From: Chitinophagaceae bacterium
GTDB taxonomy: Bacteria > Bacteroidota > Bacteroidia > Chitinophagales > Chitinophagaceae
DNA: 33,937 bases
NCBI GenBank assembly: GCA_020848815.1
Contig: JADLHL010000174.1
Span: 1 to 33,937 of the forward strand
Direction: 5' to 3'
The translations under genes were made by a program, and so were the position numbers. The notes below the pieces were generated by a model. That model searched no databases. It was not told the DNA's origin and saw only the letters and a list, made by a program, of their open reading frames with translations. This document shows positions 16,305-25,931 of this stretch, piece by piece. Positions within the stretch are counted from its first letter, which is position 1, and every line of letters starts with the position of its first letter.

Positions 16305-18185
16305 ATGAACGTGAAAAAGATAACGAGTCTGCTGTGTGTGATGCTGTTGCTCTCATGGCAAGCCTTTGCACAAACAGCACAACTATACCCTACACATTGG
16401 TGGACGGGCATGAAATGGAATCAGGTGCAACTCTTGATTCATCAGCAAGGCATCAATGCATCGGCAGCTACCGTGCAGCTTCAATACCCGGGCGTTACTA
16501 TCAAAAAAGTAACCCGTGCTGAAAGTCCCAACTATCTGGTGGTAGACATCAGCATTGCGGCTACAGCCAAGCCCGGCATGATGCATTTTAAAGTAAACAG
16601 TGGCGGCAAAACACAAACCATACCCTTTACCCTGAAAGCCAGAACCGGCAAAGCAGGAAAAGATTTTGCCCATGGCGTCACCTCACAAGATTTGGTGTAC
16701 CTCATTATGCCCGATCGTTTTGCCAATGGCGATGCCAGCAACGACCGCATCCCCGGCTATAAGGATACCATTTGCGACCGGAGCAATCCATCGGCGCATC
16801 ATGGTGGCGATATTCAGGGCGTCATCAACAATATTGGCTATCTAAAAGACATGGGCGTTACCTCCATTTGGATGTGCCCGGTTACTGAAAACGACATGCC
16901 ATGGAAGCAAGAGTCGGCTGGTGCCATTAGTGGTTATCATGGTTATTGGATTACCAACCACTACGCCATCGACAAACGCTATGGCGGAGCCGAAGCCTAC
17001 AAAAAACTGGTGCGGACAGCTCATGCTCAAGGCATGAAAATCATTCAGGATGCCGTGTACAATCATGTGGGTGATGAACACTTTCTGTTTAAGGACAAGC
17101 CCTTTGCCGATATGTTCAACAACTGGCCTGCCTACACCGGCAGCAACCACCGCGAAGAAGCCTTGTTTGGCGCCTATGCCAGTAAAGAAGACAAGAAGGT
17201 AATGCTGGAAGGTTGGTTTACACCGCACTTACCCGACATCAATTTGCGAAATCCTTACATGGCCAATTTCCTGATTCAAAATGCTATTTGGAGCACCGAA
17301 GAGTTTATGCTCGATGGCTGGCGGGTAGATACCTACAAGTATTGCGATGAGCAGTTTATGAACAACGTGAATGCGGCGCTGCTGAAAGAATATCCCACCC
17401 TCAGCATTTTCGGCGAAGCCTGGGCCAACTCTGTACCGGGCAGTGCTTACTTCACCAAAAACAACATGCAGGTACCGTTTAAACACAACCTGCCCGGCAC
17501 CACCGATTTTCCGATGCAAAGCGCCATGCTGAGTGCCATCAACCAACCATTTGGCTGGACAGAAGGCTTGAATAAACTGATGATGACACTGAGCCAGGAT
17601 GTGTTGTATCAGGATCCCAAACTGAATTGCATCTTCCTCGACAACCACGACGTAGACCGTTTTATGACCATGATTGGCGGCGATGAAAAGAAGTATTACA
17701 TGGGCATTGGCCTGCTGCTTACACAGCGTGGTATTCCGCAGCTGTATTTCGGTACTGAAATACAAATGAAGAACGATGATGTGCAGGGCGATGGCAAAAA
17801 ACGCAACGATTTTCCTGGTGGCTTTGCAGGTGATGCGCAGAATAAATTTTTAGCGAGTGGAAGAAACGCTGCAGAAAATGCCGCTCATGAATACGTAAAA
17901 AAACTCGCCAACTTCCGCAAGCAATCAAAGGCTTTGACTATGGGTAGTACTACCGATTTCTTACCGCAGGACGGCGTATATGTATACTTCCGAAAGCACG
18001 GCAATGAAACAGTGATGTGCATTATCAATCAAAACCAGCAAGACAAAACCATTGCGATGAAACGCTTTGCAGAAATGACAAGCAATTATCAGCAAGCCAC
18101 GAACGTGATAACCGGCAGCAACGCCGTATTGCAAGGTGAATGGCGCATTCCTGCACAAACCATGTGGGTGATGCAACTCAAATAA
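16305..18185 (+). CDS. Exported GH13 alpha-amylase, neopullulanase/cyclomaltodextrinase-like
   Basis: A 626-residue secreted glycoside hydrolase. The signal peptide (1-22, ...SWQAFAQ) is followed by an N-terminal immunoglobulin-like domain (about 25-110, cyclomaltodextrinase-N type), a GH13 barrel from about 120 to 540, and a small C-terminal beta-domain. The catalytic residues are present: nucleophile D342 in DGWRVDTYK, acid/base E371 in FGEAW, and D449 in FLDNHDVDR; QDAVYNHVG is conserved region I. The enzyme cleaves alpha-1,4 (perhaps also alpha-1,6) links in starch, pullulan or cyclodextrins, probably in the periplasm. It is paired with the SLC45-like transporter, and a terminator follows. 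Confidence 0.94.
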   Translation: MNVKKITSLLCVMLLLSWQAFAQTAQLYPTHWWTGMKWNQVQLLIHQQGINASAATVQLQYPGVTIKKVTRAESPNYLVVDISIAATAKPGMMHFKVNSGGKTQTIPFTLKARTGKAGKDFAHGVTSQDLVYLIMPDRFANGDASNDRIPGYKDTICDRSNPSAHHGGDIQGVINNIGYLKDMGVTSIWMCPVTENDMPWKQESAGAISGYHGYWITNHYAIDKRYGGAEAYKKLVRTAHAQGMKIIQDAVYNHVGDEHFLFKDKPFADMFNNWPAYTGSNHREEALFGAYASKEDKKVMLEGWFTPHLPDINLRNPYMANFLIQNAIWSTEEFMLDGWRVDTYKYCDEQFMNNVNAALLKEYPTLSIFGEAWANSVPGSAYFTKNNMQVPFKHNLPGTTDFPMQSAMLSAINQPFGWTEGLNKLMMTLSQDVLYQDPKLNCIFLDNHDVDRFMTMIGGDEKKYYMGIGLLLTQRGIPQLYFGTEIQMKNDDVQGDGKKRNDFPGGFAGDAQNKFLASGRNAAENAAHEYVKKLANFRKQSKALTMGSTTDFLPQDGVYVYFRKHGNETVMCIINQNQQDKTIAMKRFAEMTSNYQQATNVITGSNAVLQGEWRIPAQTMWVMQLK

Positions 18186-18204
18186 TGCCATTTAAGTAGC
18201 ATAT

Positions 18205-18237
18205 AAAAAGGGAACGATTGAGTATCGTTCCCTTTTT
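18205..18237. terminator. Bidirectional terminator between the amylase and GLPGLI genes
   Basis: AAAAAGGGAACGAT (18205-18218), loop TGAGT, ATCGTTCCCTTTTT (18224-18237). A perfect 14-bp stem with A-run and T-run, located 20 bp after one convergent stop and 20 bp before the other. Confidence 0.92.
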
Positions 18238-18256
18238 TATGAATAACCATAAATCA

Positions 18257-19018
18257 TTACAAAACTGTATTCCAAAACCCTCGCTGTCGTTCTTCTTCTG
18301 TCCCCCATTCAAATACTTTACGCACCTGATCCATCAGCTCTTTCCTATTAACCTTGGTGGTTTTTCCGGATGGTATTTTCAGCTCATTCATTTTGGGTTC
18401 TATTAATTCAACTTTAGTAGCAAACCAGGTAATGTAGTAACGGGGAAAAGCCAAACCTAAAATCATACCGGGCAAACCATTGTACAATTCAGGGCCGCCC
18501 GGCACTGCAATCTGGTCAGTATAAAATGCAACCACATACAAGGAGTCGAAAAACTTCCCGACGGCTTTACGGCAATCAAAACCAGCAATAGTGCGGGTTT
18601 CGTCGGTGATGCGCCATTCGATATTCAATGCGCTATCCTGTACCAAAAACTTTTTTTCAAACACCTGCTTGTAGGCAGTCGATTGCATGGCCAGCAGGTT
18701 GTGCATTACCACATCTTCCTCGCCAGTACTCGATCCCCAAAAGTTTTTCCATTTATCATCTGCTACTTCACGGCCCATTTTATAGTAGGTCTGTGCACTG
18801 TCAAACATCAGGTCGTAATACTGTACCCGATACGGCGGAAGACGATCCTTCAGTTCCCTTGTCCATGAGTTGTCTTCCACCCACTTGTGCATGTTTGTTT
18901 TTTTCTCAAACTCAATTTTGCCGGTCGACAAAAAACGGGTTTGTGCCAAAGCCGGCAGCAACATGCAGCTGAGCAATACAGTCAGCAAGCTGTTTTTTAT
19001 AGCAGTAGTAGAAAGCAT
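18257..19018 (-). CDS. GLPGLI family protein
   Basis: A 253-residue exported protein with a signal peptide (about 1-25, ...LLPALAQ). It belongs to the GLPGLI family, named for a motif seen here as GLPGMI, in the context YNGLPGMILGLAFPRYYI. The family is restricted to Bacteroidota as far as I know, and the function is unknown. It sits 33 bp downstream of the large outer-membrane receptor-like gene on the same strand, a recurrent pairing in this phylum. That suggests a shared outer-membrane or periplasmic process. Confidence 0.88.
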   Translation of the reverse strand: MLSTTAIKNSLLTVLLSCMLLPALAQTRFLSTGKIEFEKKTNMHKWVEDNSWTRELKDRLPPYRVQYYDLMFDSAQTYYKMGREVADDKWKNFWGSSTGEEDVVMHNLLAMQSTAYKQVFEKKFLVQDSALNIEWRITDETRTIAGFDCRKAVGKFFDSLYVVAFYTDQIAVPGGPELYNGLPGMILGLAFPRYYITWFATKVELIEPKMNELKIPSGKTTKVNRKELMDQVRKVFEWGTEEERQRGFWNTVL

Positions 19019-19051
19019 ATTGAATGTTGATTGTGTGAATGATGAATGTGT

Positions 19052-21820
19052 TTACCAGTTGTCTTCTTCCGCTTTTTGCGGGCCTTTGTTGAACGACCAG
19101 CTAAACGTAACCATCCAGTAGCGGCGAATGACATCGTAGGTTCTTTCCGACACAAAGTTGGAGCTGATGTTTCTTCTGAATCCGATGTTCTGATTGAGCA
19201 GGTCTCTTACGCTAAAGCCCATCTTTACATCCTTCTTCTTGAAAATCTTTTTCTCAATAGAAGCATTCCAGATAAAGGCATTGTTGTTTTGATCGAACAC
19301 TGATGTACGCTGGCGCCAGTTGTAATCAAAGTCGGTATTGAATACAATCTTTGCAGGCAAATCAATATTGGCCGACATGCCTACGACACCCGTCCAGTAA
19401 GTGGTATTGATATCAGGGCGAATAGAGCTCTTACTGCTGCTGTAAGTGAAGCGCTGATTGAAACTCAGATCGTATTTATCGTCCTTAGATTTACGCAGGT
19501 TGTAACCAAATTCCAATGCTGTAGAATTGGTTCTGTTTTCAATCCCATTTACAAAATTGGTGAAGCGGTTGATGCTTGGATCGAAGTTCAAATCAATCTG
19601 GATGTCGGGCTTTTTCCATTTGAGATTATAGCCTATGTATGCGCCAAAATTGTAATTACCATTCACGTTTACCGTTTGTGAAGTGCGTTTACCAAATGCA
19701 TCCACTACATCTTTTGTGCTGAAAGCATTGCTGGTAGGATTGAACCACGCCCCCATCCACATGCCGGTATTCGACAGCACTTTCCAAAAGTTGTAGTTCA
19801 ACGAAATGCGGTGATTGAATGACTGCACCAGATTGGGGTTACCAATCTGAATATTGAGCGGATCATTGTTGTCGGCTACAGGTTGCAACTGGTTGGCCGA
19901 TGGAGCCTGTGTGCTACCATTGTACGAAAGGCGAACACGGCTGTACTGGCCCAGCTTGTATGATGCTTCGGCACGGGGGAAAAAGTTGGTGAAGTTGTAA
20001 TGACGGGTAGTATCTCTGAAACGATCATCCTGGCGCCAATCGGTAAAAGCGACATCGCCACCGAAGCCAAACTGAAACAGCTTGCCGCTGTAGCGATAGC
20101 CGGCACCTGTGCGGTTTGTAAGCGTCTTAAATTTAAAGTCGTTAGAAAACACACTATCCAAATCATCGTATTTACCAGCCAGTTTATTATAGCTCAACCG
20201 CTGCTGATTGCTCACACTTTGGTTAATGCCATAATTGATTTCAAGAATACCTTTTTTACCAATGGGCTCTGAGTAAGCCAATCTTGCATTTACCGCATTG
20301 GAACGGGTGGTATTGAGTTTTTTCTGATCAATAGTGTCTTTGCTATACAAGCCCGATGCATTGTAAAACTCGTTGTAGGTAAGCAGCAATCCATCGGAGT
20401 TATTGTCGCTGTACTGATTGCCCAAATTGGCAGAGAAAGTTCTACCCTTCTTTTTAAACTTGAGTTTGTACAAGGCAGTTCCATTGAACTGTGCTTGTGT
20501 ACCGGCACCAATAGTTGTACGGTCGCTTTTATTCACTGGCAATTGCTTGCCCGTCAATGCTTCGCTAAAAGTGCGGCTGTAGTTGCTGCTTTCGCCATAG
20601 CTGCCATTCAAGTCAAACGTGATGGATTGCATGCTATCGATAAACAACTCCGAACGGATGAGTCCTTTATGCCGCCAACGACTGGCTTCATTCTGTGCCC
20701 GCTGGTTATTGAAGAATTGCGTGTCGGGTAAAATATTTTGCGTGGTATTGTAAGAGTTGGCAACGGTTTTAATTTTTTGATACCGATATGCGCCGGTTAC
20801 ATTGCTTCGGTTTTCATTCCACTTATTGCCGTAGCTGGTACCAAGGGTCCAGCTGCTGGGCAAGCCTTCGCCATAGTAGCCGCCGGTGCCACCAAATTCA
20901 TCGCCACTGCTCCACATCATTACACTACCATCGTCGCCTATTTGAGTATTGGTGCCCATGTTGCCACCAAACTGGCTCTCTTCACTCCAGCCCAACGAGT
21001 TGTTGTTGGTGTTGGCCATAATGCCATACACACTCAACTTTCGTTTGTCTTTAAATGCATTGAGCATGGCTTGGTTTTCCCAACGGTTGGGCAAACCACC
21101 CGCCAGTTTTACTTTTCCGAAATAGCCTTTTTTGAATTCGTCTTTCAGCTTCAGGTTGATGGTCTTTTGTGTTTGTCCATCATCCACACCCGTGAATGTG
21201 GCCTGATCACTTTTCTTATCAAACACCTGCACTTCTTTTACTGCCAATGCCTGCAAATTGCGGGTGGCCAGTGTTGGGTCATCACCAAAAAACTCATCGC
21301 CATCTACCAATACTTTCTGCACTTTTTGGCCTTGCGCCGTTATCTCACCTTTTTGGTTTACACTCAGGCCGGGCAAGCGTTTCAGCAAATCTTCCACGGT
21401 GGCACCTTCCCTTGTTTTAAAGCTATCCGCTATAAAAGCAAGTGTATCGCCTTTCATGCGAACGGCACTGCCACGTACCACAACGGTTTGCAGCAATACA
21501 GCTTTCGTTATCATGTTTATAAGGCCCAAATCCTGCGACGATTGCAGGTCTACAAAATCGGCATAGTCGGCATAGCCCGGATAACTAATCATCAAAATGT
21601 ACTTGCCCTGTGCAGGCACCGGCAAACGGAATTTGCCATCGGGCGTGGTGCGAACAAATTTCAGCAGTACAGAATCCTTTGCCCTGAGCAAGGCAATGGT
21701 TGCTTTGGAGAGTTGTTTGTTTTCGGAAGTATCACTAACCGTACCGGTCAGTTCAATGTTTTGGGCTACAGCAGAAAAGGCAAAGAATAACAATGCCAGC
21801 AGCAGTTTGGCTTTCATCAT
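19052..21820 (-). CDS. TonB-receptor-like outer-membrane beta-barrel protein (OMP_b-brl family)
   Basis: A 922-residue outer-membrane protein. The signal peptide (about 1-19, ...AFSAVAQ) precedes a carboxypeptidase-D-regulatory-like beta-sandwich (about 21-100, IELTGTVSDTSENKQLSKATI). Next comes a plug-like domain with EDLLKRLPGLSVNQKGEITAQGQ and KVLVDGDEFFGDDP, then a long asparagine- and aromatic-rich beta-barrel ending in VTFSWSFNKG. This branch lacks a clear TonB box and may not be a classical importer; its substrate is unknown. It is followed by a GLPGLI gene. The start is one of two adjacent ATGs at 21820 and 21817; the in-frame codons further upstream are not signal-peptide-like. Confidence 0.9.
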   Translation of the reverse strand: MMKAKLLLALLFFAFSAVAQNIELTGTVSDTSENKQLSKATIALLRAKDSVLLKFVRTTPDGKFRLPVPAQGKYILMISYPGYADYADFVDLQSSQDLGLINMITKAVLLQTVVVRGSAVRMKGDTLAFIADSFKTREGATVEDLLKRLPGLSVNQKGEITAQGQKVQKVLVDGDEFFGDDPTLATRNLQALAVKEVQVFDKKSDQATFTGVDDGQTQKTINLKLKDEFKKGYFGKVKLAGGLPNRWENQAMLNAFKDKRKLSVYGIMANTNNNSLGWSEESQFGGNMGTNTQIGDDGSVMMWSSGDEFGGTGGYYGEGLPSSWTLGTSYGNKWNENRSNVTGAYRYQKIKTVANSYNTTQNILPDTQFFNNQRAQNEASRWRHKGLIRSELFIDSMQSITFDLNGSYGESSNYSRTFSEALTGKQLPVNKSDRTTIGAGTQAQFNGTALYKLKFKKKGRTFSANLGNQYSDNNSDGLLLTYNEFYNASGLYSKDTIDQKKLNTTRSNAVNARLAYSEPIGKKGILEINYGINQSVSNQQRLSYNKLAGKYDDLDSVFSNDFKFKTLTNRTGAGYRYSGKLFQFGFGGDVAFTDWRQDDRFRDTTRHYNFTNFFPRAEASYKLGQYSRVRLSYNGSTQAPSANQLQPVADNNDPLNIQIGNPNLVQSFNHRISLNYNFWKVLSNTGMWMGAWFNPTSNAFSTKDVVDAFGKRTSQTVNVNGNYNFGAYIGYNLKWKKPDIQIDLNFDPSINRFTNFVNGIENRTNSTALEFGYNLRKSKDDKYDLSFNQRFTYSSSKSSIRPDINTTYWTGVVGMSANIDLPAKIVFNTDFDYNWRQRTSVFDQNNNAFIWNASIEKKIFKKKDVKMGFSVRDLLNQNIGFRRNISSNFVSERTYDVIRRYWMVTFSWSFNKGPQKAEEDNW

Positions 21821-21883
21821 AGGTTGGTGTGTTGGTGCAAGGGCGCTGTAAAAACGCCATTGCGCCAACTAAAGTATATGACT

Positions 21884-21914
21884 AAAACCTTCGTTACTGT
21901 TAAAAGAAGGTTTT
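21884..21914 (-). terminator. Probable terminator after argS
   Basis: AAAACCTTC (21884-21892) pairs with GAAGGTTTT (21906-21914) across a 13-base loop. It lies 36 bp downstream of the argS stop on the minus strand and upstream of the outer-membrane gene. The loop is rather long and the T-run short. Confidence 0.45.
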
Positions 21915-21950
21915 TACTGCAATGTTTGGATAAACGGCCGATATCCGTGA

Positions 21951-23855
21951 TTACATGCGGGCTGGCACAGCTATGCCCAGCACCTGCATACTGTTTTGAA
22001 TCACATGCGCAGTGAGTGCACAAATATGCAAACGTAATTGCCTGGCCGATTCATTCTCTGCTTTTGTAATAGAATGACGGGCATAAAATGAATTGAACTG
22101 ACTGGCCAATGTAAATGCATAAATAGCTACCAGTGACGGATTCATTTCGGCACATGCGTTGTGCAATACCTGCGGAAACTGTTCCAGCAAAACGATGAGC
22201 TGTTTTTCTAAAGGCTGCAACACTGTATCCGCAGCTAATGTAGCAGGAGCAGTGGGCTGCTCCCAGCTTGCTTTGCGCAAGGCACTTTGTATACGGGCAA
22301 ATGAATATTGTACAAAAGGCCCGGTGAAACCATGAAAGTCGATTGACTCTTCAGGGTTGAAAACCATCCGTTTTTTAGGATCTACCCGCAGCAGGAAAAA
22401 CTTCAACGCACCCAAACCGAGTGTGTGATACAATTGCTGCAATTCCTCTTGTGTAAAGCCTTCTACTTTACCCAGTTCTTCTGTTTTAGCAGCGGCTACT
22501 TTTTCCATTTCATCGCAGAGGTCATCGGCGTCTACCACCGTGCCTTCGCGGCTTTTCATGCGGCCGGTGGGCAGGTCTACCATGCCGTAGCTCAGGTGAT
22601 GTATGCCATCGGCAAAAGGCATACCCAGCTTTTTACAAATCAGCTGCAATACATCCATGTGATAGTTTTGCTCATCGCCAATCACATAAATGCTTTGCTC
22701 CATCGGGTAGTCTTCATACTTGCGTTTGGCCAGGCCAATGTCTTGCGTAATGTATACGCTGGTGCCATCCTTCCGCAGCACCAGTTTTTCATCAAGGCCT
22801 TCTGCAGTCAGGTCAATCCATACACTGCCGTCTTCTTTTTTATAAAACACGCCTTTCGCCAAACCTTCATCTACATATTGCTTGCCCAACAGATAGGTTT
22901 CGCTTTCGTAGTAAATGGTTTGAAAATCGCTGCCGATACGATTGTATGTGGTATCAAACCCGGCATACACCCAGCCGTTCATCATGCGCCAGATGTTTAT
23001 GGTTTCTTCATCGCCCTGCTCCCATTTGAGCAGCATTTGGCGAACCTCTTGCATCAATGTGGTTGCATTTCGGGCAATGTCTTTTAGCTCGTCTGTTATC
23101 TCCGCTTTCTTTTCAGCTGGCAAACCGGCTTCTTGTAATTTTTGAAAGAGCAACGTTGCTTTGGCAGCAATGGCTTCATCCAGAGCAGCAATGCTTTCGC
23201 CTGCCAGCAGTTGCTCTTGTAGTGGAGCTGCTTCTTTGCGTAAGGCATTTTCAAACTGCACATAAAAATCGCCCACCAGGTGGTCGCCTTTCATGCCGGT
23301 GCTCTCAGGCGTAGCACCGTTGCCAAACTTTTGCCAGGCCAGCATGCTTTTACAAATGTGCACACCACGGTCGTTTACAATGCAGGTTTTGCGTACATCG
23401 TAGCCATTCCATTTGTAGAGTTCAGCAATGCTCCATCCCAAAAAATTATTGCGCAAATGGCCAAGGTGCAGCGGCTTGTTGGTGTTGGGCGATGAATATT
23501 CCACCATCACTTTTTTGCCATTGCCGGCATGGCGGCCATAGTCTGGCTGATAATGATTTTCCAAAAAATGAATCCAGTAAGCATCGGCCACACTCAGGTT
23601 CAAAAAACCTTTGATCACATTGAAAGCGGTGAGGTTTTCCTCGCTGTTGGCCAGCATCCATGCACCCATTTCCTGGCCCATGGCTTCAGGCGATTTGCGG
23701 GCCTGTTTTACATATTGAAACAGTACAATGGTATAATCTCCCTCGAACTCGGGCTTGGTTTCGTTGATAGTGACCTGTGCCGCATCGGTTTCTATCCCGT
23801 ACAGCGCATGCAGTGCTTGAGCGGCCAGTGCTTTCAGGTATTGAGCTATTTGCAT
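21951..23855 (-). CDS. argS: Arginyl-tRNA synthetase
   Basis: A 634-residue class I synthetase that charges tRNA-Arg. It has the N-terminal additional domain (1-110); the HIGH-equivalent HLGHLRN at 130-136 within SPNTNKPLHLGH; the KMSKS-equivalent in GRMKSREGTVVDADDL; and the C-terminal DALR anticodon-binding domain ending MQVLGIAVPARM. It is somewhat longer than E. coli ArgS (577). The start is the ATG at 23855 (MQIAQYLKALAAQ); the longer frame to 23894 lies in the divergent promoter region. Its promoter spacer is shared with the GtrA gene. Confidence 0.96.
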   Translation of the reverse strand: MQIAQYLKALAAQALHALYGIETDAAQVTINETKPEFEGDYTIVLFQYVKQARKSPEAMGQEMGAWMLANSEENLTAFNVIKGFLNLSVADAYWIHFLENHYQPDYGRHAGNGKKVMVEYSSPNTNKPLHLGHLRNNFLGWSIAELYKWNGYDVRKTCIVNDRGVHICKSMLAWQKFGNGATPESTGMKGDHLVGDFYVQFENALRKEAAPLQEQLLAGESIAALDEAIAAKATLLFQKLQEAGLPAEKKAEITDELKDIARNATTLMQEVRQMLLKWEQGDEETINIWRMMNGWVYAGFDTTYNRIGSDFQTIYYESETYLLGKQYVDEGLAKGVFYKKEDGSVWIDLTAEGLDEKLVLRKDGTSVYITQDIGLAKRKYEDYPMEQSIYVIGDEQNYHMDVLQLICKKLGMPFADGIHHLSYGMVDLPTGRMKSREGTVVDADDLCDEMEKVAAAKTEELGKVEGFTQEELQQLYHTLGLGALKFFLLRVDPKKRMVFNPEESIDFHGFTGPFVQYSFARIQSALRKASWEQPTAPATLAADTVLQPLEKQLIVLLEQFPQVLHNACAEMNPSLVAIYAFTLASQFNSFYARHSITKAENESARQLRLHICALTAHVIQNSMQVLGIAVPARM

Positions 23856-23937
23856 AAAAGTATTTTTTGGAAAACCTGCCGGCACTGCTCCCAAAAACAG
23901 TGGCCATACAAGGGCTGCAAATGTATTGCAATCCGGC

Positions 23938-23945
23938 TACCTTTG
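23938..23945 (+). promoter_or_regulatory. -7 element upstream of the GtrA gene
   Basis: TACCTTTG is an exact match to the Bacteroidota TAnnTTTG -7 consensus, ending 9 bases before the ATG at 23955. No TTG is present at the expected distance upstream, so the call rests on one half. The leader would be only a few bases. Confidence 0.4.
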
Positions 23946-23954
23946 GCCCCGCTT

Positions 23955-24455
23955 ATGCTGGCAAGAATCATTACGCAAATACTCGATTGGATTTACCCCC
24001 TGTTTGGGCGATTGATGCCCAAGCAAACCTTTTATTATGCTGCCTGCGGTGGCGGTAATACCCTGCTGGGGCTGGTTATTTTTTTTGTATGCGAAAACTA
24101 TGTGTTTGATAAACAACCGGTAGACCTGTTGCTGGTAGTGCTCAAATCGCACAAGGCTGCTATGGTAGCCTCGTTCCTGTTTTCATTTCCTACAGGGTTT
24201 TACCTGGCCAAAAATGTAGTATTTAGTGGCAGCACCATGCGGGGCAGGCACCAACTCTTTCGCTACTTTGTTACCAATATGGTGAGCTTATTGCTCAACT
24301 ATATCAACCTTACGGTGATGGTAGACTGGCTGGCTTTTTATCCCACCATTGCACAGGTCATCAACACGGTGATTGTGGTTATTTTCAGTTATCTCTTGCA
24401 AAAACATTTTGCGTTTCGCAAAAGCAAACAGCCTGTTACTTCAAAAACTGTTTGA
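23955..24455 (+). CDS. GtrA-family membrane protein
   Basis: A 166-residue membrane protein with four predicted hydrophobic helices, matching the GtrA family. These proteins are thought to flip or otherwise handle polyprenyl-linked sugars for cell-surface glycans or teichoic acids. The family-typical features are YYAACGGGNTLLGLVIFF in helix 1, the loop FPTGFYLAKNVVFSGS, and the C-terminal FSYLLQKHFAFRK. The frame is open far upstream (to 23529), but that part is antisense to argS; the ATG at 23955 gives the family-length protein. Its last 20 bases overlap the convergent DUF4403 gene. Confidence 0.87.
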   Translation: MLARIITQILDWIYPLFGRLMPKQTFYYAACGGGNTLLGLVIFFVCENYVFDKQPVDLLLVVLKSHKAAMVASFLFSFPTGFYLAKNVVFSGSTMRGRHQLFRYFVTNMVSLLLNYINLTVMVDWLAFYPTIAQVINTVIVVIFSYLLQKHFAFRKSKQPVTSKTV

Positions 24456-25881
24456 GTAATTGCTGCGCTTCAATGTTGAGAAATAGCTTGCCTTCTGCTG
24501 CGCCCTGAATAAATAAACCATTGGCGGCGGCTTCAATTTTTTCCAGCACAAATCGGTTCACGTAACCTTTGCTTTGTATGCCGGGATATACTTCGCGGTT
24601 CATTTGCTCCGCAATGGCCGTGGTCATCTCCATCATCTTTTCTGTAAAATTGAAACGGGAATAGTCTTTTAATTTATTGGTGATGGTGCCATCCAGCAGA
24701 TAGCTGGCCGACTTTACCAACCATTGCTTCGATTCAATATGGTAATCGAGTGAATCCATGTAGAGTTCCTGTTTCAGCATGTCCCATTTTGGAATGCCTT
24801 CCAAAAAGAAAACACCCTTGGCGGCTTTCGACACATACACTTTCAAAAACATTTTTCGTCCACCACCCTGCATGCGAACCGAATCAATACGCACCGTTTT
24901 TTTAAATAAGCCTTTGCCTGCGGTAAATTCTTTTCCTGCAAGATTGGCATTCATTAATGTGCTCAGCGAATCGTAATGCAAGTTTTGCGCAATGAACAAA
25001 CGGAAGCCACTGCGTTGTTTGAAATCGGTAAGATTGGGCAATGGCTTTTTTGCCAGGTCTGGTGCGGCTTTCAACTCAGGCCTTGCACTCAGGCCAACAC
25101 TTACAAACATAGAATCACGCACCAACTGTATTTGGCTAATGCGGATAGCAGATGGCTGCACACTCAGGTAGCCAAAGCCGGGCAAACCATAAGGCGCCTG
25201 CAAACTGTCCCATGCAATTTTCAGGTAAGGCTTCAGGCTGAACTGCTCCATCTGTTTTGTAAAACCTTTGATGGATGCATCGAGCTCTGCTTTCAATTGA
25301 TCGGCTACGGTTTGCGTAATGTCTTTTCCGAAAAAACACACTTCGCATTTATCAACGGCAGTTGGATTTACGCGGTTTACCACCATGCCTAGGCGGAAGT
25401 CGGGCAACACTTTCAATTGAATCACAAAACCAGCATCAATGCGGCGGGGCTTTTCGCTGCCAAAGCCGCAGCTGCAAGCCGGTGTCCACGGCGTGTTGCC
25501 AATGCCGGTACATACTCTTGTACTACCCCGCACTCCATAGTACCCGCTGAAGCTAACATACAACACATTGTTGACGGCTTTGAACTGCATGGGGCCACGC
25601 ACAAACCGATACTGATACCGCACACTGCAGCCATCCATTACCCAATCGTTGGGATAATTGGGCGACGTGTACAACGTATCAATAAACTGATTGGCAAACT
25701 GAAAAATAGGCCGCAAATCCATGCGAATAGGTATGTCGATTTCGCTTTGCGGCAGTGAATTGATCACCACCGCATTTTTAGTAGCAGTATCGGGCGGCGG
25801 CGGTGCTACCACATCCTGAGCCGCTACAAATCCTATTGAAAAAGCGGCCAAAAGGGCCAGCATTATAATCCTGCGAAACAT
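24436..25881 (-). CDS. Exported DUF4403 family protein
   Basis: A 481-residue protein with an N-terminal signal peptide (about 1-21, ...FSIGFVAAQ) and a proline-rich linker (PPPPD). A DUF4403 domain fills the rest, starting with SEIDIPIRMDLRPIFQFANQF and containing WVMDGCSVRYQYRF and a cysteine-rich CSCG stretch. DUF4403 domains resemble tubular lipid-binding (BPI/SMP-like) folds, so lipid carriage across the periplasm is conceivable, but the function is unproven. I chose the ATG at 25881; an in-frame ATG at 25911 would place charged residues before the signal peptide. It is last in a leftward gene run and overlaps gtrA by 20 bp. Confidence 0.87.
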   Translation of the reverse strand: MFRRIIMLALLAAFSIGFVAAQDVVAPPPPDTATKNAVVINSLPQSEIDIPIRMDLRPIFQFANQFIDTLYTSPNYPNDWVMDGCSVRYQYRFVRGPMQFKAVNNVLYVSFSGYYGVRGSTRVCTGIGNTPWTPACSCGFGSEKPRRIDAGFVIQLKVLPDFRLGMVVNRVNPTAVDKCEVCFFGKDITQTVADQLKAELDASIKGFTKQMEQFSLKPYLKIAWDSLQAPYGLPGFGYLSVQPSAIRISQIQLVRDSMFVSVGLSARPELKAAPDLAKKPLPNLTDFKQRSGFRLFIAQNLHYDSLSTLMNANLAGKEFTAGKGLFKKTVRIDSVRMQGGGRKMFLKVYVSKAAKGVFFLEGIPKWDMLKQELYMDSLDYHIESKQWLVKSASYLLDGTITNKLKDYSRFNFTEKMMEMTTAIAEQMNREVYPGIQSKGYVNRFVLEKIEAAANGLFIQGAAEGKLFLNIEAQQLLKQFLK

Positions 25882-25931
25882 GAATTGAATATCTGTTTTC
25901 TTTACTTGCAAAAAATGAAAACTGCGTTGAT

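Noticed and set aside
20738..21790. Long 350-codon plus-strand frame opposite the outer-membrane receptor gene
   Set aside because: It is antisense to a clearly coding gene with a signal peptide and domain structure. Its product is low-complexity and resembles no family.
23529..23954. N-terminal extension of the GtrA frame
   Set aside because: It is antisense to argS and not family-like; the protein from 23955 has normal GtrA length.
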